Shown here: positions 1 to 5,666 of the stretch, piece after piece | Position numbering within the stretch: position 1 is the first letter of the stretch | Layout of the letters: each line of letters starts with the position of its first letter | Source: Acidobacteriota bacterium | GTDB taxonomy: Bacteria; Actinomycetota; Acidimicrobiia; Spongiisociales; UBA5794 | Direction: 5' to 3' | Assembly: GCA_022574065.1 (NCBI GenBank) | Contig: JACZST010000117.1 | Span: 1 to 6,181, forward strand | DNA: 6,181 nt | The notes under the pieces: generated by a model | What the model saw: only the letters and a program-made list of their open reading frames with translations | What the model was told of the DNA's origin: nothing | Databases searched by the model: none | Position numbers and translations under genes: made by a program

Positions 1-130
1 ACGATTTATTCTTGACCAGCTCGCGAAGGCGTTCTTCAGTGATCAGCAGGCTGTGGATGCGGGCCTCGATGTCGATCTCGGTCGTGTTACTCGAGGTTGC
101 GCCCGGTACAAACTCAGAAGCAAACTGCAT
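1..130 (-). CDS. Unrecognised protein, N-terminal 43 residues (runs off left edge)
   Basis: An open frame begins at an ATG whose complement lies at 128-130 and continues without a stop to the window edge, giving 43 residues plus one base. The start is supported by an AGGA Shine-Dalgarno core on the minus strand (complement of 139-142) with 8 bases of spacing. The protein begins MQFASEFVPGATSS and then becomes a charged, probably helical stretch (EIDIEARIHSLL, then TEERLRELVKNK), which could be a coiled coil or amphipathic helix. There is no signal peptide or membrane segment in the visible part. I do not recognise the family. It lies 32 bases downstream of the recQ stop on the same strand, so co-transcription with the helicase is likely. 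The function cannot be told from this fragment. Confidence 0.6.
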   Translation of the reverse strand, partial: MQFASEFVPGATSSNTTEIDIEARIHSLLITEERLRELVKNKS

Positions 131-138
131 CGAACCGA

Positions 139-142
139 TCCT
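139..142 (-). promoter_or_regulatory. Ribosome binding site (AGGA) of the left-edge gene
   Basis: The minus strand reads AGGA followed by 8 bases and then ATG. This is the feature that supports a real gene start at 130, in a stretch where the coding evidence is short and the gene is cut by the window edge. Confidence 0.5.
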
Positions 143-162
143 AGGTTGGCCCCAGCCGGCGC

Positions 163-1851
163 TCAGCTTGCGCGGTGGATCGCTTCGAGGAAGGCATCGC
201 CGAACGTCGCCAGCTTCTTGGGGCCGACCCCGCTGATGGACAGCAGCTCAGCCTCCGTCGTCGGCCGTAGCTCCGTCATCGCCAGCAAGGTGGCGTCGCT
301 GAACACCACGTAGGCTGGCACGTTCCGTTCGTCGGCCAGGCTACGGCGCAACGCCCTCAGCTCCTCGAAGAGCGGCGAGTCACGTAACCCTGCAGTCGCT
401 TCGACGACTGCCGGGCTTGTCGTTGGGCGTACCGCGGTCAGGCCGCCGAGGATGTCGGCGTCGAGGCAAACGTCGCACGAGGTCCGACATAGATCGAGCT
501 GTTCGCCGAACCAGCCCGCCACGGATTGATGCCGGCATGATCGCCGTTCCGCCCAGTTGTACATCGATCGCACCTGACGGCGATGCCAGTCGGCCTGCTC
601 CGAGGCGTCGGTCATCCGATCGATGTTGACCACGTCTGCCCACGAGTAGAAGAGGACACAATCGCTCGGCAGGCCGTCCCGTCCTGCCCGGCCGATCTCC
701 TGGTAGTAACCCTCGATCGATTTTGGCATGTCGCGATGGATGACGTACCGGACGTTGGACTTGTCGATCCCCATGCCGAAGGCCACCGTGGCGCAAACGA
801 CGTCGACGTCATCTCGCGTGAACGCGTCGTGCACCAGGGTGCGCTCTGCAGGATCCATGCCGGCGTGGTAGGGGAGGGCTCTGATCCCGAGGCTGGTGAG
901 GTATTCGGCGGTCGACTCTGCCGATTTCCTCGACAACGTGTAGACGATGCCACTCTCCTCGCGACGAGCCAGGCAGAGCTTGCCGATCGATTCCTTCACC
1001 CTGATCCGACGCCCGTCGTGCTCCCCCTTCTTGTATACGTGGATGTGCAGGTTGGGTCGGAAGAACGAGCCCCGGAACTGTGCTGGGTCGGTGAGTCCGA
1101 GCTGACCCTCGATGTCCTTGGTGACCTCGGCCGTTGCGGTGGCGGTGAGCGCGAGCACGGGAACGCCGAAACGTTCCTTGAGGCCGCGCAGGTTGCGGTA
1201 GGCGGGACGAAAGTCATGGCCCCATTGGCTGATGCAGTGTGCCTCGTCGACGGCAACGAGCCGTAGGTCGACACCGGAGAGTGCAAGTCCGACCGAGGCT
1301 TCTATGCCTTCCGGCGCCGCATACACCAGCTCGTACTCGCCGCGTCGCATTCGTTCGACCCGGTTTCTTCGCTCCTCGGGCTCGAGGCTCGAGTTGAGGA
1401 ACGTTGCCCGCACGCCAAACTCGGTGAGTGCGTCCACCTGGTCCTTCATCAGCGCGATGAGTGGGGAAACGACAAGCGTTGTCCCGCCGAGCACTCGGGC
1501 GACGAGCTGGTAGGTGAGCGACTTGCCGGCCCCGGTCGGCATGATCCCGATGCAATCCCGCCCGGCGAGGACGGCCTCGATGATGTCGCGTTGTCCCTGG
1601 CGGAACGACGAGAAGCCGAACGTGTCGCTCAGTTCCCTATCGACCGCAGCCATCCGAGCATCGGTGATCTCTGTTGCCAGCTCCTGGAGGGCTGCGACGT
1701 CCTCTGGCGAGAAATTGTCGGGTCGAGTGCGCCACGCATCCCGAAGCTCGGCGAGCAGGTCGGCGCCCTGATCGATGTGGTCTTGTGCGATCAGTGATCG
1801 AAGCCGGTCGATGCCGTTTGGCACCTCGGTGGCTGCTCGCTGTTCGGTCAC
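163..1851 (-). CDS. recQ: RecQ-family ATP-dependent DNA helicase (HRDC, no winged helix)
   Basis: This is a 562-residue 3'-5' DNA helicase of superfamily 2, expected to unwind recombination and replication intermediates in the cytoplasm. All RecQ motifs are visible: motif 0 (FRQGQRDII, 83-91), Walker A (PTGAGKS, 105-111), Ia (VSPLIALMKDQV, 128-139), DEAH box with the RecQ aromatic loop (DEAHCISQWGHDFRPAY, 202-218), III (ALTATAT, 234-240), V (ATVAFGMGIDKSNVRYVIH, 354-372) and VI (QEIGRAGRDG, 384-393). Four cysteines (439, 455, 459, 462) form the zinc module. An HRDC domain fills about 491-560, ending with ISGVGPKKLATFG. Only about 28 residues separate zinc module and HRDC, so the roughly 110-residue winged helix of typical RecQ is missing. 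About 75 extra residues precede the helicase core. The start is GTG with no clear Shine-Dalgarno sequence. A later in-frame ATG at residue 67 would remove most of the extension but keep motif 0. The family is certain; the exact start is less so. Confidence 0.95.
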   Translation of the reverse strand: MTEQRAATEVPNGIDRLRSLIAQDHIDQGADLLAELRDAWRTRPDNFSPEDVAALQELATEITDARMAAVDRELSDTFGFSSFRQGQRDIIEAVLAGRDCIGIMPTGAGKSLTYQLVARVLGGTTLVVSPLIALMKDQVDALTEFGVRATFLNSSLEPEERRNRVERMRRGEYELVYAAPEGIEASVGLALSGVDLRLVAVDEAHCISQWGHDFRPAYRNLRGLKERFGVPVLALTATATAEVTKDIEGQLGLTDPAQFRGSFFRPNLHIHVYKKGEHDGRRIRVKESIGKLCLARREESGIVYTLSRKSAESTAEYLTSLGIRALPYHAGMDPAERTLVHDAFTRDDVDVVCATVAFGMGIDKSNVRYVIHRDMPKSIEGYYQEIGRAGRDGLPSDCVLFYSWADVVNIDRMTDASEQADWHRRQVRSMYNWAERRSCRHQSVAGWFGEQLDLCRTSCDVCLDADILGGLTAVRPTTSPAVVEATAGLRDSPLFEELRALRRSLADERNVPAYVVFSDATLLAMTELRPTTEAELLSISGVGPKKLATFGDAFLEAIHRAS

Positions 1852-1858
1852 GGTCCGG

Positions 1859-1864
1859 AAGGTA
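1859..1864 (-). promoter_or_regulatory. Candidate -10 element (TACCTT) for a leaderless recQ transcript
   Basis: On the minus strand TACCTT fits the actinobacterial -10 consensus TANNNT and ends 8 bases before the GTG at 1851. Transcription from this element would start at or within a base or so of the start codon, which would explain the absence of a convincing Shine-Dalgarno sequence. No good -35 hexamer is visible at 16-18 bases upstream. This is suggestive only, because TANNNT occurs often by chance. Confidence 0.25.
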
Positions 1865-2032
1865 CCGCCACAGACGGGAAAAGCCGATTACCGGCGCACT
1901 CGTTTGCTCGATAGCCCTGGGTCCCCGGTATGGTTCCTGTCGCCGCACCGGGTGGAGGCCAGCGCATAGTCGCTTCCCCGGTGATCACACGGCCGAGTTT
2001 CTCACCCGGTTGGACCGCCTCTTCGGCCGACT

Positions 2033-2068
2033 CTCGATCGCTTTGGCAATGGAAGCCACACGATCGAG
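2033..2068 (+). repeat. Inverted repeat / potential hairpin in the leader of the DEAD-box gene
   Basis: Perfect 8-base arms CTCGATCG (2033-2040) and CGATCGAG (2061-2068) flank a 20-base interval. Within that interval TGGC (2044-2047) pairs with GCCA (2055-2058) around a 7-base loop (AATGGAA), with a small asymmetric internal loop (CTT opposite CA). The nested pairing makes a stem-loop plausible in RNA if transcription starts upstream of 2033; otherwise it could be a dyad operator. It lies about 57 bases before the ATG. It has no U-tract, so it is not a simple terminator. Confidence 0.4.
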
Positions 2069-2111
2069 CGAGAGATCGGCACATACACCTCTATACCCCA
2101 ACCGGGGGCCC

Positions 2112-2116
2112 AGGAG
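2112..2116 (+). promoter_or_regulatory. Ribosome binding site (AGGAG) fixing the DEAD-box gene start
   Basis: AGGAG sits 8 bases before the ATG at 2125. This decides the start in favour of 2125 over an in-frame ATG at 1930, because the helicase Q motif begins immediately after this ATG (MTTFAQLGLP). Confidence 0.75.
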
Positions 2117-2124
2117 TTTTCAGC

Positions 2125-3600
2125 ATGACCACGTTCGCCCAGCTCGGGTTACCCGACCCGCTCGTCCGCGTCCTCACCAAACAAGGCATCGTCGAGCCGT
2201 TCCCCATCCAAGCAGCCACCATCCCCGACGTCCTCGCCGGCAAGGACGTGTCCGGCGAGGCCCCAACCGGATCCGGCAAGACCCTCGCCTTCGGGCTCCC
2301 CCTGCTCGCCAGGGTGGACAAGGCGAATAGCCGTCAACCCCGAGCCCTGGTCCTTGCTCCAACCAGAGAGCTTGCCGAGCAGATCAAACAGGAGCTCTCT
2401 CCGCTCGCCGGAGCAGCGAACCGCAACGTGCTCGCCGTCTACGGCGGCGTGGGATACGGACCCCAGAAAGGTTCACTGCGAAAGGGGGTCGACGTCCTGG
2501 TGGCCACTCCCGGGCGGCTCGAGGACCTCATCGAGCAGCGATCTGTCGACCTGAGCAGAGTCGACATCGTCGTCGTCGATGAAGCAGACCGGATGGCCGA
2601 TATGGGATTCCTCCCCGCGGTGAGACGAATCCTCGACCGGACGTCGCAGCGTCGACAGACACTGATGTTCTCGGCGACTCTCGACGGTGATGTGGCGGTG
2701 CTGAGCCGTGCTTACCAGCGGGATCCCGTCCGCCACGAGACGGGGACGGTGGAGGCAGAGACGATCGACGCCAGGCACCACTTCTGGCTGGTGCAGCACC
2801 ATGATCGGGTTCAGCACACCGCGGACCTGGTCGAGACGGCTGGCCGCTCCATCGTGTTCACCCGGACCCGCCACGGTGCCGACCGGCTCGCCAAGCAGCT
2901 CAAGAAACTGGGAGTAGGTGCGGTTGCCATGCACGGCGGACGTTCCCAGAACCAGCGGAACCGGGCTCTCCAGGCGTTCTCCTCCGGCCGCGCCCAGGCG
3001 CTGATCGCAACCGACGTGGCCGCAAGAGGCATCCACATCGATGCGGTCGCATCCGTGATCCACTTCGATCCCCCGGCCGACCACAAGGACTACCTGCACC
3101 GGTCGGGACGCACCGCCCGAGCCGGCGCTACGGGGACGGTGGTCAGCCTGGTTACCGGCGAGCAGCAGCGGGCCGTGCGCCGTATGCAGCAGGATCTCGA
3201 CCTGCGAGCACCGATCGAGGCGCCTCGACTCGACATGCTCCACAACGGAGGGCACCGGATCGGTGACTCTGCCTCCGAGAGATCAGGGCGAAAGGCGAAT
3301 TCCAGGCCGCGGCAACCGCGTCATGCGGTCGAAGGTGGGCAGAGTGTGTATGTGGCGAACCTGCCGTGGGGAGCCACCGCCGAAGACATCCAGGGGCTGT
3401 TCGGACGCTACGGCGAGGTTCACCAGGCCACGATCATCACCGACCGGCGAACCGGGCGCTCCAAGGGGTTCGGTTTCGTCGACATGCCAAAACCGGCCGC
3501 CCGCACCGCGGTCGAAGCGCTGCATGGGTCGAAGCTCGACGGTCGCGACCTGACGGTCAGCTTCGCCCGGCCGAGGCGCTCCCGCGACCGAGGCCGTTGA
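2125..3600 (+). CDS. DEAD-box RNA helicase with C-terminal RRM domain
   Basis: This 491-residue ATP-dependent RNA helicase probably acts on structured RNA in ribosome assembly, mRNA decay or cold adaptation, in the cytoplasm. Core motifs in order are: Q motif (F4, GIVEPFPIQ with Q29), I (APTGSGKT, 46-53), Ia (PTRELAEQ, 79-86), TPGR (128-131), II (DEAD, 152-155), III (SAT, 183-185), IV (IVFTRT, 243-248), V (ATDVAARGIHI, 295-305) and VI (HRSGRTARAG, 325-334). All catalytic residues look intact. A basic, low-complexity linker (about 375-405) leads to an RRM at about 407-480, with RNP2 VYVANLPW (408-415) and RNP1 KGFGFVDM (447-454). The tail is Arg-rich (RPRRSRDRGR). This RRM resembles the stand-alone cyanobacterial or glycine-rich type of RNA-binding protein; it is unlike the divergent DbpA-type domain usual at this position. 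The start follows an AGGAG site. It is divergent from recQ, and the leader may be structured. Subfamily (RhlE-, DeaD- or SrmB-like) is not assigned. Confidence 0.95.
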   Translation: MTTFAQLGLPDPLVRVLTKQGIVEPFPIQAATIPDVLAGKDVSGEAPTGSGKTLAFGLPLLARVDKANSRQPRALVLAPTRELAEQIKQELSPLAGAANRNVLAVYGGVGYGPQKGSLRKGVDVLVATPGRLEDLIEQRSVDLSRVDIVVVDEADRMADMGFLPAVRRILDRTSQRRQTLMFSATLDGDVAVLSRAYQRDPVRHETGTVEAETIDARHHFWLVQHHDRVQHTADLVETAGRSIVFTRTRHGADRLAKQLKKLGVGAVAMHGGRSQNQRNRALQAFSSGRAQALIATDVAARGIHIDAVASVIHFDPPADHKDYLHRSGRTARAGATGTVVSLVTGEQQRAVRRMQQDLDLRAPIEAPRLDMLHNGGHRIGDSASERSGRKANSRPRQPRHAVEGGQSVYVANLPWGATAEDIQGLFGRYGEVHQATIITDRRTGRSKGFGFVDMPKPAARTAVEALHGSKLDGRDLTVSFARPRRSRDRGR

Positions 3601-3767
3601 GCCCGCCCTGCGGACCGAACCTCGGACTGAAAACCGTCCCCAACCTGTCGGCGCCATCGCGCCTGATGTGTGTTGCTCCGACATGATCCGACCGCGGCGC
3701 GGACCTGGTTTTGGTCCCAAGGATCTGCCGTGGCGGGCTGTTGTCAACCCCTGTAGGTTTGGCACAC
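3601..3767. other. Spacer after the DEAD-box gene, no gene recognised
   Basis: No convincing coding frame, RNA gene or U-tracted terminator hairpin was found here. It may contain the deletion junction through which most of a cyclase gene was lost, since recognisable cyclase sequence begins only toward its right end. The 10-base palindrome CGGGGCCCCG at 3776-3785 lies just beyond it. Confidence 0.4.
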
Positions 3768-4048
3768 GGCGGCATCGGGGCCCCGCTCCATGGGCTTGCG
3801 ACACGGAGAGGGAATGATGGCACCTCGACTACACGGTGCTTGGCAACGAGGTGAACCTGGCTGCCCGACTCTCCGATCGAGCCAAACCAGGGGAGATCCT
3901 GGTGAGCGACCGCACGATGATGAAGGCTCAAGGCACGGTCTCTGGCGAGGTCGTCGACGAGGTCACGCTCAAAGGGGTATCCCGTCCGATCAAGATCTAC
4001 TCGCTGACGAGGCCCACCGAATCTGCACCTGAGGGCGACGCCGACTGA
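3768..4048 (+). pseudogene. Remnant of a class III adenylate/guanylate cyclase, C-terminal part, frameshifted
   Basis: From 3824 to the TGA at 4046-4048 one frame encodes LDYTVLGNEVNLAARL and then KPGEILVSDRTM and LKGVSRPIKIYSL. These are the hallmark last third of a class III nucleotide cyclase domain, with the purine-binding Asp and the catalytic Asn and Arg of the VNLAAR motif. Just upstream that frame hits a stop (3815-3817). The preceding cyclase-like sequence continues in another frame (GGIGAPLHGLATRRGNDGTS, 3768-3827), matching the family pattern of an LHxG-type segment followed by GNxGT. This points to a small deletion near 3820-3830. The N-terminal two thirds, with both metal-binding aspartates, are absent, so the product cannot be an active cyclase. 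A GTG at 3836 could start a 70-residue peptide, but no Shine-Dalgarno sequence supports it. It ends 58 bases before the preferred ligase start. Confidence 0.75.
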
Positions 4049-4094
4049 CCCTCGGATCGCAGTCGGGTCGCGTGCGATGCCCCTGCTGGTCCGG

Positions 4095-4100
4095 TACGGT
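4095..4100 (+). promoter_or_regulatory. Candidate -10 element (TACGGT) for a leaderless benzoate-CoA ligase transcript
   Basis: TACGGT matches TANNNT and occupies exactly -12 to -7 relative to the G of the GTG at 4107, the classic geometry of a leaderless actinobacterial start. The -35 region (around 4072-4077) has no recognisable hexamer. If real, it sets both the promoter and the start codon of the ligase operon, and it would rule out the upstream ATG at 4077. Confidence 0.35.
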
Positions 4101-4106
4101 TACCGG

Positions 4107-5666
4107 GTGCAGGACCTCCTTGCCTTGCCAGAGGCCTACAACGCCGCCGTCGATTTCATCGACAACGCCCCGGCGTCCGCCGACAGGGTCGCCTTCATCG
4201 ACCGCACCGGATCCCATACCTATGGTGACTTGCAGAGCTGTGTCGACGCGGTGGGATCGGCCCTGCTCGGCATGGGTCTGGGTCGCGACGATCGGGTGGC
4301 GATGGCCATGCTCGATACCTTCGACTTCCCCGCGGTGTTCTGGGGGGCGATCAAGGCGGGCGTCGTCCCGATCTGCATGAATACGTTGCTCACGACCGAG
4401 AATTATGACTATGTGCTCAGGGACTGCCAGGCCCGTGCCCTCATCGTCTCCTCGGAGCTCCTCGAGCGCTTCGCCCCCATCCTGGAGGACCTGCCGTATC
4501 TGGAACACGTCGTCGTCTCCGGTGCTCACGACGGCCATCATCCCACCCTCGATGGGCTGGTAGCAACGGCCTCAGATCGATTGGCTGCCGCGGACACGGG
4601 CAAGGACGACGTCGCCTTCTGGCTGTACTCCTCTGGTTCGACAGGTCTACCCAAGGGTGTGCGGCATCGGCACCGGTCGCTGGCCCAGACCGCCCACACC
4701 TACGGTCGTAGCATCCTGGGCTTGGGAGAAGACGACGTGGTGTATTCGGCGGCGAAGCTCTTCTTCGCCTACGGGCTTGGCAACGCGATGACCTTCCCGC
4801 TGCGAGTCGGTGCCACCGCGGTACTGCTCGACGGCCGTCCCACCCCCGATGTCGTCATGGAGATCATGGCGAAGCACCAGCCGACCGTGTTCTTCGGGGT
4901 CCCCACCCTGTATGCGGCGTTGCTGGCGGATCCGGAAAACACGCCGGAGTCCGGGAGCTCGCGGCTTCGTCGATGTGTTTCTGCAGGGGAGGCGCTATCC
5001 GAGGTGGTAGGGAATGCGTGGGAGGAGCGGTTCGGGGTTCCGATCCTCGACGGGATCGGATCGACCGAGATGCTCCACATTTTCCTTTCCAACCGCCCAG
5101 GCGACGTTCGCTACGGCTCATCGGGAACTCCCGTGCCCGGTTACGACGCCAAGATCGTGGACGATTCAGGCGATGAGGTCCCGGCCGGTGAGCTCGGCGA
5201 GCTGCTCGTCAGCGGCCCCTCTAGTGCGGCCGGATATTGGAATCAGGACGACAAGGACATCAGGACCTTCGAGGGCCCGTGGACTCGCACCGGGGACAAG
5301 TACACGCGTGACCTCGACGGCTACTACCACTACGGCGGCCGCAGCGACGACATGTTCAAGGTTGGCGGCAACTGGGTCTCTCCGTTCGAGGTCGAGTCAG
5401 CCATCGCCGAGCATGAGGCAGTGCTCGAAGCCGCAGTCATTGCACGCGCCGACGAGGCAGGAAACCTCAAGCCCAAGGCTTTTGTCATCCTCATCGGAGA
5501 GACAAGAGTTGGCGATGGGCTCGTGACCGAGTTGCAGGAGCACGTGAAGAACCGTCTCGAACCGTGGAAGTACCCGCGTTGGATCGAGTTCGTCGAAGAA
5601 CTCCCGAAGACGGCAACCGGCAAGATCCAGCGCTTTCGGCTCCGGGAACTCGATCGTACGTCATGA
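4107..5666 (+). CDS. bclA: Benzoate-CoA ligase (AMP-forming)
   Basis: This enzyme activates benzoate with ATP and CoA to benzoyl-CoA, the entry step of the box pathway, in the cytoplasm. It is a 519-residue ANL-superfamily protein. From the GTG start, the P-loop YSSGSTGLPKG is at 175-185, the A5 motif GSTE at 318-321, TGDKY at 395-399, the hinge region in GRSDDMFKVGG at about 411-421, and the catalytic lysine of TGKIQR at 505. Segments such as KLFFAYGLGNAMTFP and DGIGSTEMLHIFLSN agree closely with what I remember of benzoate-CoA ligases of the BadA/BclA type, including the His-Ile after GSTEML that lines the aryl pocket. The following boxC gene supports this substrate. An ATG at 4077 would add 10 residues, but no Shine-Dalgarno sequence precedes either start. 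The GTG has a well-placed -10 element, and the family-like sequence (LPEAYNAAVDF) begins right after it. Hydroxybenzoate or another aryl acid remains a possible alternative substrate. Confidence 0.9.
   Translation: MQDLLALPEAYNAAVDFIDNAPASADRVAFIDRTGSHTYGDLQSCVDAVGSALLGMGLGRDDRVAMAMLDTFDFPAVFWGAIKAGVVPICMNTLLTTENYDYVLRDCQARALIVSSELLERFAPILEDLPYLEHVVVSGAHDGHHPTLDGLVATASDRLAAADTGKDDVAFWLYSSGSTGLPKGVRHRHRSLAQTAHTYGRSILGLGEDDVVYSAAKLFFAYGLGNAMTFPLRVGATAVLLDGRPTPDVVMEIMAKHQPTVFFGVPTLYAALLADPENTPESGSSRLRRCVSAGEALSEVVGNAWEERFGVPILDGIGSTEMLHIFLSNRPGDVRYGSSGTPVPGYDAKIVDDSGDEVPAGELGELLVSGPSSAAGYWNQDDKDIRTFEGPWTRTGDKYTRDLDGYYHYGGRSDDMFKVGGNWVSPFEVESAIAEHEAVLEAAVIARADEAGNLKPKAFVILIGETRVGDGLVTELQEHVKNRLEPWKYPRWIEFVEELPKTATGKIQRFRLRELDRTS

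Larger units (their letters stand above)
1852..2124. other. Divergent intergenic region between recQ and the DEAD-box helicase gene
   Basis: This 273-base spacer separates two divergently transcribed helicase genes and must hold both promoters. It contains the candidate recQ -10 element, an 8-base palindrome GTGATCAC (1981-1988), a pair of 8-base arms ACCGGGTG (1947-1954) and CACCCGGT (2003-2010), and the hairpin-forming repeat at 2033-2068 described separately. A TATACC sequence at 2092-2097 could serve as a -10 for the rightward gene, but it lacks a matching -35. The frame of the DEAD-box gene stays open back to 1930, but that part does not look like helicase protein. Confidence 0.5.

Noticed and set aside
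583..1266. 227-codon open frame on the plus strand
   Set aside because: It lies wholly antisense to recQ, whose frame carries every helicase motif. The predicted protein shows no recognisable domain; it is an open-frame shadow typical of GC-rich DNA.
1930..2124. 65-residue N-terminal extension of the DEAD-box helicase
   Set aside because: The frame is open, but the extension is unlike helicase sequence, it covers the inverted repeat, and an AGGAG site precedes the ATG at 2125, where the Q motif starts.
1674..2330. 218-codon plus-strand open frame across the divergent intergenic region
   Set aside because: It overlaps recQ antisense and the DEAD-box gene in another frame, is Arg/Pro-rich as expected of shadow frames, and has no domain.
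2473..3255. 260-codon open frame on the minus strand
   Set aside because: It is antisense to the conserved core of the DEAD-box helicase and has no recognisable motif.
3588..3625. CCGAGG / CCTCGG inverted repeat as a terminator for the DEAD-box gene
   Set aside because: The arms are only 6 bases with a 26-base loop and no following T-run, and one arm lies inside the coding sequence.
3776..3785. Perfect palindrome CGGGGCCCCG as a regulatory site
   Set aside because: It is short, pure GC, lies in the cyclase remnant and has no spaced half-sites; it is likely chance in GC-rich DNA.
3790..3826. Second possible reading of the cyclase upstream part (MGLRHGEGMMA frame)
   Set aside because: It also faintly resembles the GLHxGE segment of cyclases, but the neighbouring frame ending GNDGTS fits the family better. 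Both readings still require a frameshift before LDYTV, so the pseudogene call is unaffected.
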